Made by a program: the position numbers and the translations under genes. The notes beneath the pieces were generated by a model. It did no database searches, had not been told where the DNA came from, and saw only the letters and a program-made list of their open reading frames with translations. Shown here piece by piece: positions 29,890-39,826 of a stretch of 64,000 nt of DNA (its first letter is position 1; every line of letters begins with the position of its first letter). This DNA is from Vibrio ezurae NBRC 102218 (lineage in GTDB: Bacteria > Pseudomonadota > Gammaproteobacteria > Enterobacterales > Vibrionaceae), in NCBI RefSeq assembly GCF_000467185.1, contig NZ_BATM01000037.1, positions 62,001 to 126,000 of the forward strand. Direction: 5' to 3'.

Positions 29890-30654
29890 CTATAGCTGCT
29901 TTATTAAGTCACAAAAGGCCTGTTTTTCGCTCATAAAAGGAGCGTGAGAAGAGGCCTTAAATATATGTGACTCTGTCTGTAGCTGTTGGTCCAATACAGA
30001 CGCTACTTTCACCGGAACTAATCCATCTAGACGACCATATAAACGGTGTACGGGTATTTCAATGTCGTTGAGCTGTTGGCGATAGTCAACGGTGGCTAAT
30101 AGCTCAAGCCCTAGATGCAGCGCATTAGGATTTGGCATTGGGCGAGAGAGCACGGCACTTTTCAGTTGCTTGACATCCTGTCTTGCTGATGGACTGCCCA
30201 TGGCTTGCAGTGCCATAAACCTCTCTATTGTCCCTTGAAAATCGTCGGTCAGTTGGCTGGTAAAGTCGTTGAGTACTTTTGGTGCTATGCCTCGCCATAT
30301 ACGTCCTTCTGCGGCGAAACGCGGTGAACTGGCAAGCGTGATCAGTTTAGAGACACGTACAGGTTGGTGGATTGCAATGTGTGTAGCAATCAACCCACCT
30401 AGAGACCAACCTAGCCATATCGCTTGTTGTGGCGCATCCGCTAATACTGCTTGTGCGATATCCGCAATAGAAGTGCTAGGTATTTGATGGCTGTGTCCAT
30501 ATCCTGGTAGATCGACTACATGTACGCAAAAATGTTGACTTAATTCGTCAACGACTTGATGCCAAACGGCGCCGTTCATTCCCCAGCCATGGATCAGAAT
30601 GAGGTTTTCTCCTTCACCAAAGACATCCCAATGCAATTTTGATTGTAAGCTCAT
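29890..30654 (-). CDS. bioH: Pimeloyl-ACP methyl ester esterase BioH
   Basis: 254 residues, alpha/beta hydrolase. It frees pimeloyl-ACP for biotin synthesis. The catalytic nucleophile is S84 in GWSLGG, with the acid in YGRLDGLVP and the histidine in SSHAPFMS. The oxyanion motif HGWGMNG lies at 22-28. It converges on cysQ with a 5-bp gap and is divergent from the comF gene, the arrangement seen in E. coli (bioH next to gntX and nfuA). Confidence 0.93.
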   Translation of the reverse strand: MSLQSKLHWDVFGEGENLILIHGWGMNGAVWHQVVDELSQHFCVHVVDLPGYGHSHQIPSTSIADIAQAVLADAPQQAIWLGWSLGGLIATHIAIHQPVRVSKLITLASSPRFAAEGRIWRGIAPKVLNDFTSQLTDDFQGTIERFMALQAMGSPSARQDVKQLKSAVLSRPMPNPNALHLGLELLATVDYRQQLNDIEIPVHRLYGRLDGLVPVKVASVLDQQLQTESHIFKASSHAPFMSEKQAFCDLIKQL

Positions 30655-30857
30655 CCCTTTACCTATTTATCTACAACGCTCATTGATAGCGTTATTTATT
30701 ATGAAGTGATTGATACGTCATACTCTTTTCAGTCCTGATTAAATCATCTATGGACTAGACATATTAAGGAGTATGTACGGGTAAACATTAGGGGAAGATT
30801 ATTGGAAATCGACAATTAACTCAATGTCTGAGTTCGGTTCTTAGCTACCTATCTCAG

Positions 30858-31586
30858 TTGGCGTTTAAGCTGTTAGGGTCATCTTGCTATGGTTGTGATA
30901 ATCCAGTGTCAGGGAAAGCATTAGAGGCCGGCGAGGATAGAGATAAATGGTGCGACACATGCCATGATAAGCTCACGCCTATTACTCGTTGTGAAATGTG
31001 TGGCGTTCATACCGCCACAGCGATGCGACGCTGCGGTCAATGTATTACCTGCCCACCGACATGGGATAAACTTTTTTGTGTGACTGAATATCAGGCCCCT
31101 TTGTCGGGGTTTATTCACAAGCTAAAGTATCGTCGACAAGTTTGGCACGCCAAAGAATTAGGCTCATTACTGGCAAGGCAAATTAATGACCCGGCACCGA
31201 TATTATTGTCGGTGCCTTTGCATTGGAGGCGCCAGTTGTGGCGAGGCTTTAATCAAAGTGATTATCTTGCTGGGTATTTACAGCAGCAATTTTATGCGTA
31301 CGGTAAGTCGCACGTGACCTACCTACCCAAAGCGCTCTCCCGCGTTAAAGTAACTCGAAATCAGATGGGGTTAAATCGTCGTCAGCGACTGACGAACTTG
31401 AGAAAAGCATTTTTACTGTCACCGAATGCTGTGTCTCTTTTACAAAATCAGCCCCATGTCGCCTTAATCGATGATGTCGTGACGACGGGGAGCACGGTTA
31501 GCGAAATCTGTTTGTTACTCAAAGAACACGGTGTGCAAAGAATTGATATTTATTGTATTTGTCGAGCATCTCCGGTTACCTTGTAA
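30858..31586 (+). CDS. comF: ComF/GntX-family phosphoribosyltransferase-like protein
   Basis: 242 residues from the TTG at 30858. The N-terminus has cysteine pairs typical of a ComF zinc ribbon (CYGC, CDTC, CEMC, CGQC), followed by [10 protein letters not shown] and [18 protein letters not shown]. The phosphoribosyltransferase motif [12 protein letters not shown] is at about 200-211. The family is tied to DNA uptake (ComF) and, in E. coli, to gluconate or biotin-pathway neighbours (GntX); its reaction is unknown. The TTG has no ribosome-binding site. The frame is open 22 codons further upstream to a stop at 30789, where AGGGGA precedes only ATT codons, so the true start is uncertain. Confidence 0.85.
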   Translation: MAFKLLGSSCYGCDNPVSGKALEAGEDRDKWCDTCHDKLTPITRCEMCGVHTATAMRRCGQCITCPPTWDKLFCVTEYQAPLSGFIHKLKYRRQVWHAKELGSLLARQINDPAPILLSVPLHWRRQLWRGFNQSDYLAGYLQQQFYAYGKSHVTYLPKALSRVKVTRNQMGLNRRQRLTNLRKAFLLSPNAVSLLQNQPHVALIDDVVTTGSTVSEICLLLKEHGVQRIDIYCICRASPVTL

Positions 31587-31676
31587 ACCCTTGTGCTATA
31601 TCGTATCGAATTGAACTTGCATCATATTGTCTGTTATCACTGTTCATTATCCATGTATGGCATTGCCAATACATGT

Positions 31677-31704
31677 TTGAAAAAAAAGCCGAACAGAGTA
31701 GAAT
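31677..31704 (+). promoter_or_regulatory. candidate sigma-70 promoter of nfuA
   Basis: TTGAAA, a 16-bp spacer and TAGAAT, each 5 of 6 to the consensus, ending 37 bp before the nfuA GTG. Confidence 0.5.
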
Positions 31705-31741
31705 ATGGATAATAACCTACAGAATTACTCAGGTATTTATC

Positions 31742-32332
31742 GTGTCTAATACAATTATTATTACAGAATCTGCTCAGTCGCATTTTGCTAACTTATTGTC
31801 GCAGCAAGCAGAGGGAACAAACATTCGAGTATTCGTGGTCAATCCAGGAACTCAAAGTGCAGAGTGTGGTGTTTCTTACTGCCCACCAGAAGCGGTAGAA
31901 GCTACTGATACAGAGCTATCGTTTGAGGCGTTCTCTGCATACGTAGACGAGCTTAGCTTGCCATTTTTAGAAGATGCCGAGATTGATTATGTCACTGACA
32001 AAATGGGTTCTCAGTTAACATTGAAGGCACCAAATGCAAAAATGCGTAAAGTCGCTGACGATGCCCCTCTGTTGGAGCGTGTCGAGTACGTTATTCAAAC
32101 TCAAGTTAACCCACAACTTGCGAGTCACGGCGGCCACTTAAGTTTAGTGAAGATCACTGACGATGGTGTGGCACTCGTGCAGTTTGGTGGCGGTTGTAAC
32201 GGCTGCTCTATGGTGGATGTGACGCTAAAAGACGGCATTGAAAAACAATTGCTTGAAGAGTTTTCGGGTGAGTTGGTTGCGGTTAAAGATGCGACTGAAC
32301 ATGAGCAAGGTGAGCACTCTTACTACCAGTAA
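31742..32332 (+). CDS. nfuA: Fe/S biogenesis protein NfuA
   Basis: 196 residues from the GTG at 31742 ([15 protein letters not shown]), aligned with known NfuA starts; the longer open frame to 31553 runs back into comF and has no family counterpart. An N-terminal degenerate A-type carrier domain (about 1-95) is followed by an Nfu domain with C152-x2-C155 (GGGCNGCSM), which holds a [4Fe-4S] cluster for transfer to target enzymes under oxidative stress or iron shortage. It ends at a bidirectional terminator shared with envZ. Confidence 0.95.
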   Translation: MSNTIIITESAQSHFANLLSQQAEGTNIRVFVVNPGTQSAECGVSYCPPEAVEATDTELSFEAFSAYVDELSLPFLEDAEIDYVTDKMGSQLTLKAPNAKMRKVADDAPLLERVEYVIQTQVNPQLASHGGHLSLVKITDDGVALVQFGGGCNGCSMVDVTLKDGIEKQLLEEFSGELVAVKDATEHEQGEHSYYQ

Positions 32333-32353
32333 TACGCTCAAGTATTTAAGAAT

Positions 32354-32391
32354 AAAAAGCGGAGTTCGATGCATTCGAACTCCGCTTTTTT
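32354..32391. terminator. bidirectional terminator between nfuA and envZ
   Basis: A perfect 16-bp stem, AAAAAGCGGAGTTCGA with TCGAACTCCGCTTTTT, and a 5-nt loop, with T runs in both directions. It lies between two converging genes. Confidence 0.88.
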
Positions 32392-32408
32392 ATAGCTATC
32401 GGAGAAGG

Positions 32409-33806
32409 TTACTTTGTCTTTTTCTGCTGATAGACATCAAAGGTTAATTTTACGATTAGTCCGCCTTCATTACGGTTACTCATCTCAATGCTACCATTGT
32501 GCTCTGCAATGATTCTTTTGACGATAGAGAGGCCTAAGCCTGTCCCTTCACTGCCTCTTGAGGTATCACCACGAGTGAAAGGCTCAAAGACTTTTTGCAT
32601 TTGCTCATCGTCAATGCCTGGTCCATTGTCTTCTATGGTTATCCATACCTTATTGTTTGTCGATCCTGTTTTGATACCAATCCAATTGTTGCCATAACGT
32701 TTAGAGTTGACTAGCAGGTTACTCAACGTACGTCTTATTGGGATGTAACTGGCATAAATATCAGGTAAATCAGGCTTTAACTGAATATCAAAGGTGTAGT
32801 TAACAATGTCTTTGTTCAATTCACTCTCTAGTGCTTCACCTTCAATTGAGCCGCCGGATTGATAGATTTTTAGCGCCCATTCAAGCTCTCCAACCATGTT
32901 GTTGAGGTTAAGGTTGCTAAAGTCATTGCGATCGATAGGTTTTAGGTAATCGATAAACTGAGCAATGATTTCATTACACTCTTCAATATCTTGGATCATA
33001 CCATCCGCTAAATAGCTGTCTTGATCTGACATCATTTCAGTGGCTAAGCGAATTCGGGTAAGTGGGGTTCGAATATCGTGGCTGACACCAGCAAGCATTA
33101 AGCGTCGGTCCGTCTCAAGCTCTTCAATCCCTCTTGCCATTTTATTGAACGACTTGGTTACCGCGCGAATCTCGGTCGTGCCATTTTCAGGAAGAGGGTC
33201 AGGGATGACACCGTTTCCAACACTAATAGCGGCGGACTCAAGATCTTTTAAGGGCCTGTTTTGCCAGCGAATAAAGCCCCAGCCCCCTAATATGAACAAG
33301 ATAGTAATGAGTAAACTATTGATGAATAGGGGTTTAAATTCATCTTGAGTGAGCTCAGTTAAGGGGATTCTAAGAATCCAGTTCGGCATCACATCAAGCT
33401 TAATCCACAACAGGTAGCTTTTGTTGTCTCTTGCTAACCGTGCTTCGGCAGGGGATCCTATCTCTTCGGTGATTTCATCACTCATAAAATCAAGATAGAA
33501 GGCTTTTTGAAATTCTTCTTCGGCAGCGCCAGCCATTGGGTGAACGCTCACTCCAAGTCTGAGTAGCAGGGCTTGTCTTAAAGGACTAGTACGTTCACTT
33601 TCGGGGATGCCAAGTTCAGATTCTTGGCGAATGCGCGCATACTCTTCGGTAACGAGATTTATCTCGTAAGAGAGTATGCGGTTGAATTGTTTAAGGCTGG
33701 GGAGTAATGCGTAGTTAAAAATCGCGTAGTAAGAAAAAGCCTGGCTAGCAATCAACAGTGCAATAAAACCGATGATTGATTGAGTTATCGAACTACGCGA
33801 TCGCAT
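32409..33806 (-). CDS. envZ: Osmolarity sensor histidine kinase EnvZ
   Basis: 465 residues from the ATG at 33806, which has AGGA 6 nt upstream and lies 16 bp after ompR; a longer frame reaching into ompR is not supported. Membrane helix 1 is at about 8-32, a periplasmic domain covers about 35-155, and helix 2 is at about 160-178. A HAMP domain follows, with the phospho-acceptor H243 in [13 protein letters not shown], the same residue number as E. coli. N, G1 (DNGPGID) and G2 ([10 protein letters not shown]) boxes complete the kinase. It controls phosphorylation of OmpR. Confidence 0.95.
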   Translation of the reverse strand: MRSRSSITQSIIGFIALLIASQAFSYYAIFNYALLPSLKQFNRILSYEINLVTEEYARIRQESELGIPESERTSPLRQALLLRLGVSVHPMAGAAEEEFQKAFYLDFMSDEITEEIGSPAEARLARDNKSYLLWIKLDVMPNWILRIPLTELTQDEFKPLFINSLLITILFILGGWGFIRWQNRPLKDLESAAISVGNGVIPDPLPENGTTEIRAVTKSFNKMARGIEELETDRRLMLAGVSHDIRTPLTRIRLATEMMSDQDSYLADGMIQDIEECNEIIAQFIDYLKPIDRNDFSNLNLNNMVGELEWALKIYQSGGSIEGEALESELNKDIVNYTFDIQLKPDLPDIYASYIPIRRTLSNLLVNSKRYGNNWIGIKTGSTNNKVWITIEDNGPGIDDEQMQKVFEPFTRGDTSRGSEGTGLGLSIVKRIIAEHNGSIEMSNRNEGGLIVKLTFDVYQQKKTK

Positions 33807-33822
33807 TAAATATCCTAAAAAA

Positions 33823-34542
33823 TTATACTTTTTTACCGTCTGGTACAAATACGTAACCTAGACCCCATACAGTTTGAATGTAACGAGGATGACTTGGGTC
33901 TTCTTCAAGGATACGACGTAGACGAGAGATTTGCACATCTATCGAACGTTCCATTGCTGAGTATTCACGTCCACGAGCAAGGTTCATCAATTTATCACGA
34001 GACATAGGTTCACGCGCGTTGGTCACAAGGATCTTTAATACCGCAAATTCACCAGAAGTTAGAGGGATAAGCTCTTCACCGCGATACATTTCGCGGGTGC
34101 CTAGGTTAAGTGCGAACTCGCCAAACTCAACGATTGCTTCTTCTGAACTCGGAGCTCCCGGAGCTTCAACAGATTGACGGCGCAGTACTGCTTTCGCACG
34201 TGCTAACAGTTCTCTAGGGTTAAAGGGCTTAGGTAAGTAATCATCAGCACCAACTTCTAGCCCAACAATTCGATCTATCTCATCACCTTTTGCCGTTAGC
34301 ATTAGGATAGGCAAGGTATTGTTTGCGCTACGCAGACGACGGCAGATGGATAGACCATCTTCACCCGGCAGCATAAGATCGAGAATCATTAAGTTAAAAT
34401 TTTCGCGAGTTAACAGACGATCCATTTGATCGGCATTCGCAACAGAGCGAACTTGGAACCCTTGCTCAGAAAGGTAGCGCTCAAGTAACGAACGAAGGCG
34501 AGCGTCGTCATCGACAACTAAAATTTTGAAGTTTTCTTGCAT
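33823..34542 (-). CDS. ompR: Response regulator OmpR
   Basis: 239 residues, E. coli length. The receiver domain has the acidic pocket DDD at 11-13, phospho-acceptor D55 and K105 in LPKPF. The C-terminal winged helix ends with [17 protein letters not shown]. It regulates porins and osmotic and acid responses. First gene of ompR-envZ; greB lies upstream on the same strand with a 217-bp gap that must hold the ompR promoter. In E. coli greB is divergent from ompR. Confidence 0.97.
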   Translation of the reverse strand: MQENFKILVVDDDARLRSLLERYLSEQGFQVRSVANADQMDRLLTRENFNLMILDLMLPGEDGLSICRRLRSANNTLPILMLTAKGDEIDRIVGLEVGADDYLPKPFNPRELLARAKAVLRRQSVEAPGAPSSEEAIVEFGEFALNLGTREMYRGEELIPLTSGEFAVLKILVTNAREPMSRDKLMNLARGREYSAMERSIDVQISRLRRILEEDPSHPRYIQTVWGLGYVFVPDGKKV

Positions 34543-34759
34543 TGTATAGAACCTACTTAATCCAATTTTTAAATTTAAAAGTGGGAGTTGCGAGTGCGAG
34601 CAAGTAGTCCGTCACTTTTGCAAATTCGCTCCTTATCACACCTGAATGATAATACTTTTGGAAATGTAACAAAGCTGAATCGATTATAGAGAGATAAAGT
34701 GTTAGATAATATTAACAGCGTCTAATAAAAAATATTTTTACTGAGGTAACTCATTATTT

Positions 34760-35260
34760 TTATTTGATTTTGTACCAATCAGGTATTTGGTAATTGATTT
34801 TGTTCACAAACCACTCTTTTGTGCCTTCTGGGGTTCTAACCAGCACTTCATCGTCTACTTCTTTTTTTAATAGAGCGCGCGCCATAGGGGAATCTATGGA
34901 GATATACTGCTTTACGTCGTCGCCGTAAATCTCATCGGGCCCGACAATGCGAAAGCGTTTTAGCTCACCTTGCTCGTTTTCTATTTCCACCCAAGCACCA
35001 AAAAAAACCTTACCATCTTGAGCACTAGCGTAGTCGACCACTTTAAGGTCAGGCAGTCTTTTGCGCAGATAGCGAACGCGACGATCAATTTGGCGTAATA
35101 AACGCTTATTGTACTGATAATCAGCGTTCTCGGAGCGGTCACCTAGGCTCGCCGCCCAAGTGACAATTTTGGTGACTTCTGGACGACGTTCGTGCCACAG
35201 GTAGTCATGTTCTTGTTGTAGCTTGTTATAGCCTTCTCGGGTAATTAAATTCGTTTTCAT
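34760..35260 (-). CDS. greB: Transcription elongation factor GreB
   Basis: 166 residues. It enters the RNA polymerase secondary channel and triggers cleavage of backtracked RNA. The coiled-coil has the acidic tip with the Gre signature SLGDRSENADYQYNKRLL. The C-terminal FKBP-like domain ends with ISYDSPMARALL-like sequence (ISIDSPMARALL). It begins 27 bp after the retropepsin-like gene on the same strand, so the two may share a transcript. Confidence 0.95.
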   Translation of the reverse strand: MKTNLITREGYNKLQQEHDYLWHERRPEVTKIVTWAASLGDRSENADYQYNKRLLRQIDRRVRYLRKRLPDLKVVDYASAQDGKVFFGAWVEIENEQGELKRFRIVGPDEIYGDDVKQYISIDSPMARALLKKEVDDEVLVRTPEGTKEWFVNKINYQIPDWYKIK

Positions 35261-35287
35261 CTAATAGTGTCGTTCATAATAAGTGTG

Positions 35288-37195
35288 CTACTTACCTAAT
35301 AGATAAGTCTGGTCACTGCTGACTACAACCCCATATTTAAGGAAGTTTTTACCTAATATCATGCTGTATTCAAAGCGGCTTCTATCTTGCAGGTTAACAC
35401 GCACGCTTTGATTTACCTCACCAAGTTTGACATTCATGAGTACCACTGGGCGCTCGTTGGGTTTTTCTCCCGCTTTGGCGCGAATACGCATTACATCCAC
35501 CACTTCTTTAGTGAACTTTTGCGTAAGCCCGTCTGCATTTTGGTAATCAAAGCTCACCATAGGTTGGCCATTTTCTTCAAAGCGCTTGATGTTAAGGGCA
35601 TTGATTGAACTAATGTCGGCACCGGTATCCAGTTTTACAGGAAAGGTTAGGTTTTCCACTTGCGCGGTTTCGATAAAGCCAGCTTGAAACAGTGGCTGTG
35701 GAGTGAGTAAGTCTTCGCTTCGGGTGTTAATCAGTACCCCTTGTTTATGAAAAGCACGGCCAATAGCAAAATAAGGGTCACTGCCTTTATCTGTGGCTTC
35801 CAAAGCAAATTCTAATGTCATCTCTTTGCCGCCAATAGTGATGCTCTCTTTAAGTATTGGGCGCACGTTATTGCCGATGCGTATTTTACGTTCTACTTTT
35901 TTGATGACTTTTTTGTCATGTCCATTGTTACTTGGAATGTAGAAACTGGCTTGTTCACCACTTTTGCCTTTACTTAGCTCAAAGCTGTCCACAAATAATA
36001 CTGGGGTATTGATGGCAAAAGAGGGTTTTGCATCGACAGGCGTGTTGTCGATATAAATCACTTCGTGCGGAGTTACCATTAATGGATTTTTGCTATCCAG
36101 CAGCGAGCTCAATTTTTTGCTTTGAGTGTGGAGCACATGTTTGTCACTGGTGTTAATCACAAAGTACTTGCTCAGGGTGTTTTTACCAAGACGAAGTTGT
36201 GAGCTGTATTTAGAGCGGTCTTTAAGGTAAGCCAAGATTGGGGTTTTAAAGTCGCCTGCTGTTACGGGCACAAATACTAAAGGGCGTTTTTCTCCACCTA
36301 CTCTGAGCATGCGCTCTAATGGCAGAGTCAGCGTGGTGCTGTCATCTTTGTTACCCGTGTCGAAGGTGACGGTGTGTTTGTCTTGATCGACTTTGATATT
36401 AGTCGCGTGTATTTGGCTATAGCTATTGACCAGTGAGAAGCTGGTTTTTAGGGATATATCATCGACAAAAAAGGTTTCGCTGCGCCCGACAATATGGGCG
36501 TCATTTTGTGACTGCAGATAGTCATAACCGGCAAATACCCATGCATTTTTTTTAAGGAAAGTCTTACCAATCAGAATAGGAGCGGAGAAGTTACTTCTGT
36601 CGGTTAAGTTGACGTCGGTATCAACCGTTACTCCAGCAATTTGCAGAGGAATAGTAATTACGGGGCGATATAAAGGGATTTCACTGGTGCGACTGCGGAT
36701 AACGCTAGTGCGAGCCAGTGGTCTTTCAAGAGCAATCACTTCCCCTGTGGTGGGATGACGAAGATCAAACTTCACAATACCTTGAATATTTCTTTCAGGG
36801 GTATCAAAACTTTCTAGCCACCAGTTACTTTTGGGGCCGCCAAACTCATCGACGATGGTTTGCATCAACTCGGTATCTTGCAGTCCTTTATATTTGGGGT
36901 TGTTGCTGTATACGTGGATATTTTCAGCATGCATAGAGGTGGTATCGGCACCGGTATCGATTTTGCCAATAAAGGCTTGTCCTTCAAGGCCATCAATATC
37001 TTGGTAATACACGTTTTCGATACGCCCTAATACAACCTTATCTTGCCATTTTAAGGCAGGGTCGGCGGTAGTATAAGCCTGCTGATTCTCATTCATCATG
37101 ATTGGAGAGTCTCCTTCTTCGGCCAGTACAGGCAGGCTTGCTAAAGAGGCAATGAGCAATGACAGCGGCTTGGTTATATTTTTCATTATCAACAT
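35288..37195 (-). CDS. Exported retropepsin-like protein with four tandem domains
   Basis: 635 residues with a signal peptide (cleaved after PVLA, about residue 25). It belongs to the family often labelled ATP-dependent zinc protease (PF05618, RimB-like), which has a retroviral-type aspartic protease fold. I see four repeats. Each ends in a segment like LxDRSxF...LGKxFL: 198-214, 325-341, 466-483 (degenerate) and 602-619. Only the first and last keep the catalytic motif: KIDTGADTTS at 78-87 and KLDTGADISS at 521-530. In the second repeat the matching place reads KTSFSLVNSYS. One chain could pair two active halves, as pepsins do. No function is known for this protein. An ATG at 37186 is an alternative start. 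greB follows by 27 bp. Confidence 0.8.
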   Translation of the reverse strand: MLIMKNITKPLSLLIASLASLPVLAEEGDSPIMMNENQQAYTTADPALKWQDKVVLGRIENVYYQDIDGLEGQAFIGKIDTGADTTSMHAENIHVYSNNPKYKGLQDTELMQTIVDEFGGPKSNWWLESFDTPERNIQGIVKFDLRHPTTGEVIALERPLARTSVIRSRTSEIPLYRPVITIPLQIAGVTVDTDVNLTDRSNFSAPILIGKTFLKKNAWVFAGYDYLQSQNDAHIVGRSETFFVDDISLKTSFSLVNSYSQIHATNIKVDQDKHTVTFDTGNKDDSTTLTLPLERMLRVGGEKRPLVFVPVTAGDFKTPILAYLKDRSKYSSQLRLGKNTLSKYFVINTSDKHVLHTQSKKLSSLLDSKNPLMVTPHEVIYIDNTPVDAKPSFAINTPVLFVDSFELSKGKSGEQASFYIPSNNGHDKKVIKKVERKIRIGNNVRPILKESITIGGKEMTLEFALEATDKGSDPYFAIGRAFHKQGVLINTRSEDLLTPQPLFQAGFIETAQVENLTFPVKLDTGADISSINALNIKRFEENGQPMVSFDYQNADGLTQKFTKEVVDVMRIRAKAGEKPNERPVVLMNVKLGEVNQSVRVNLQDRSRFEYSMILGKNFLKYGVVVSSDQTYLLGK

Positions 37196-37411
37196 CCATG
37201 TCTAATCCAGTTTCTAGCAACTGAGTATTTGAAGAGTAACCTTGTTTAATTCTAACCAACAATCAGTAACTTGCAGGCAAATGTTAGGTTAAATCTTTAA
37301 TTTAACTCGTTGACCACAGTTTATTGGGGCTAATCATTGTTTTGAGATCTGGTTTTTCTGACATTTGCCCCCATAGTTAGTTGCAAACATTAAGGAAATA
37401 AGTGAATTAAG

Positions 37412-39748
37412 ATGAGTCAGACGATTTTTCAGATTATTGCCACTGAGCTAAACGTCTCCACCCAACAGGTGACGGCTACGGCCAACCTGATTGATGAGGG
37501 AAATACCGTACCGTTTATTGCTCGTTATCGAAAAGAAGTGACCGGTGGGCTTGATGATACCCAATTGCGTACTCTAGACAGCCGTTTGACTTACCTTCGT
37601 GAGCTTGCCGATCGCAGACAAGCGATCCTTAAATCTATTTCTGAGCAGGGAAAACTGACAGCAGAATTAGAAAAAGAGATTAATCAGGCTGACAATAAGA
37701 CTCGTCTTGAAGATCTTTACTTGCCGTACAAACCAAAGCGTCGCACTAAAGGTCAAATTGCGATTGAAGCCGGATTGGAGCCGCTAGCGGATGCTATCTG
37801 GAATGACGCTTCTTTGGTGCCAGAAACCGTGGCGCAGGATTACTTAAACCCAGAGCAAGGTATTGTTGATACTAAAGCGGCGCTAGATGGTGCAAGAGCC
37901 ATAGTGATGGAGCGTATTGCTGAAGATGCTGATCTATTGGAAAAACTAAGAGCGTATCTTAATAAACATGCTCAATTACAATCTCGCGTTGTATCTGGAA
38001 AGGAAGCAGCAGGTGAGAAATTTAAAGATTACTTTGAGCATGATGAAGCCATTAGTCGCGTCCCATCGCACCGTGCGCTAGCTATGCTTCGCGGTCGTAA
38101 TGAAGGCTTTTTACAGCTGTCATTAAATGCTGACCCTGCGCAAGACCCTTCAATCCGCAGTTCATATTGCGAAACGATCATTGCCGACCACTACCGCATT
38201 TCATTAAGTGATGCTCCTGCTGATACTTGGCGTAAACAGGTGATTAGTTTTGCGTGGCGCGTAAAAGTGTCCATGCACTTGGAAACAGAGTTGATGTCGG
38301 CGATGAAAGAGCGCGCCGAAATTGATGCGATTGAAGTGTTTGCGACTAACTTAAAAGATTTGTTGATGGCAGCACCTGCAGGGCCTCGCGCCACTTTAGG
38401 TTTAGATCCTGGCTTAAGAACAGGTTGTAAAATTGCCGTGGTCGATGGCACAGGCAAGGTATTGGCTACAGAGGTGATTTATCCGCACGCACCGCAAAAG
38501 CAATACGATAAATCGTTGCAAATCATCGACCGTTTAATCAAACAACATAATGTTGATTTGGTGGCGATCGGTAATGGCACCGCTTCTCGTGAGTCAGACA
38601 GCTTTATTGGTGAGCTGATTAAAAACGGTACTAAGGTACAAAAAATAGTGGTGAGTGAAGCGGGCGCTTCGGTGTATTCCGCTTCTGAGCTCGCCGCCAA
38701 AGAATTTCCTAATATGGATGTTTCTTTACGTGGCGCGGTTTCTATCGCCAGACGCTTGCAAGACCCGCTGGCAGAATTGGTTAAGATTGATCCTAAATCT
38801 ATCGGTGTGGGCCAATATCAACATGATGTGGGTCAATCCTCACTGGCAAAACGTCTAGATGCTGTTGTTGAAGACTGTGTGAATGCGGTGGGCGTGGATG
38901 TGAATACAGCCTCTGCTGCTCTGCTTAACCGTGTGGCGGGCTTATCGACGACATTGGCACAAAACATTGTGGCTCATCGTGATGAAAACGGCCGCTTTGA
39001 AAGCCGTGCTAGCCTTAAGAAAGTGGCGCGTATGGGGCCAAAAGCCTTCGAACAAAGTGCCGGCTTCTTGCGCATTATGAATGGTCGTAATCCTTTAGAT
39101 GCTTCTTCTGTTCACCCAGAAGCTTATCCAGTAGTTAAAAACATTGCTGAAAAAACCAGTAAGCCAATCTCAAACTTGATTGGCGATAGCGGCTTTTTAG
39201 GTAAGCTAAATGCTATCGACTTTATTGATGATAAGTTTGGTTTGCCTACGGTTACCGACATTATTAAAGAGTTGGATAAGCCGGGACGCGATCCAAGACC
39301 TGAATTTAAAACCGCGACTTTTGCTGAGGGAATCGACAAGGTTTCTGATTTAGAAGTGGGTATGGTACTCGAAGGTGTGGTTTCCAACGTGGCTAATTTT
39401 GGCGCTTTTGTGGATATTGGCGTACACCAAGATGGATTGGTGCATATTTCGGCGCTGACCGATAAATACGTTTCTGATCCTCGAGAGGTGGTAAAAGCGG
39501 GCGATATTGTGAAGGTTAAGGTAATGGAAGTGGATATTCAGCGTAAACGTATTGCACTGTCTATGCGCTTAAATGATCAGCCGGGTCAAGATAATCGCAC
39601 TAGTCGCGGGCAGGCTAATAAAGACAATAAACGTCCAGCGCGCAATGAGCGCCGTGATAACCGCTCGTCTGCAGGCTCCAGTCTGGGAGGCGGTTTAGGT
39701 GGTGCGATGGCGGCAGCATTTGCCAATGCAGATAAGAAGCGTCGCTAA
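37412..39748 (+). CDS. tex: RNA-binding transcription accessory protein Tex (YhgF)
   Basis: 778 residues, the E. coli YhgF length. Domains: N-terminal helical Tex domain (about 1-200), YqgF-like RNase H fold (about 325-450, [20 protein letters not shown]), helix-hairpin-helix region (about 500-560, [16 protein letters not shown]) and a C-terminal S1 domain (about 650-720, [19 protein letters not shown]). A basic, Asn/Arg-rich and Gly-rich tail closes the protein. It binds nucleic acid and affects transcription and toxin expression in other species. Ribosome-binding site AAGGA is distant (about 14 nt), so initiation may be weak. Confidence 0.95.
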   Translation: MSQTIFQIIATELNVSTQQVTATANLIDEGNTVPFIARYRKEVTGGLDDTQLRTLDSRLTYLRELADRRQAILKSISEQGKLTAELEKEINQADNKTRLEDLYLPYKPKRRTKGQIAIEAGLEPLADAIWNDASLVPETVAQDYLNPEQGIVDTKAALDGARAIVMERIAEDADLLEKLRAYLNKHAQLQSRVVSGKEAAGEKFKDYFEHDEAISRVPSHRALAMLRGRNEGFLQLSLNADPAQDPSIRSSYCETIIADHYRISLSDAPADTWRKQVISFAWRVKVSMHLETELMSAMKERAEIDAIEVFATNLKDLLMAAPAGPRATLGLDPGLRTGCKIAVVDGTGKVLATEVIYPHAPQKQYDKSLQIIDRLIKQHNVDLVAIGNGTASRESDSFIGELIKNGTKVQKIVVSEAGASVYSASELAAKEFPNMDVSLRGAVSIARRLQDPLAELVKIDPKSIGVGQYQHDVGQSSLAKRLDAVVEDCVNAVGVDVNTASAALLNRVAGLSTTLAQNIVAHRDENGRFESRASLKKVARMGPKAFEQSAGFLRIMNGRNPLDASSVHPEAYPVVKNIAEKTSKPISNLIGDSGFLGKLNAIDFIDDKFGLPTVTDIIKELDKPGRDPRPEFKTATFAEGIDKVSDLEVGMVLEGVVSNVANFGAFVDIGVHQDGLVHISALTDKYVSDPREVVKAGDIVKVKVMEVDIQRKRIALSMRLNDQPGQDNRTSRGQANKDNKRPARNERRDNRSSAGSSLGGGLGGAMAAAFANADKKRR

Positions 39749-39770
39749 AAATCGTTTACTTTTAGAACTT

Positions 39771-39798
39771 AATAAGAGCCTCAATTGAGGCTCTTATT
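39771..39798. terminator. terminator between tex and recG
   Basis: A perfect 28-bp palindrome, AATAAGAGCCTCAA with its complement. It lies 22 bp after tex and 28 bp before the end of the converging recG, so it can serve both; T runs beyond it are short. Confidence 0.7.
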
Positions 39799-39826
39799 GT
39801 TTCGATAGTGATTTGTTTAATGTTCG

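Noticed and set aside
31553..31741. 63-residue N-terminal extension of nfuA
   Set aside because: It overlaps comF, contains the nfuA promoter and has no counterpart in NfuA proteins.
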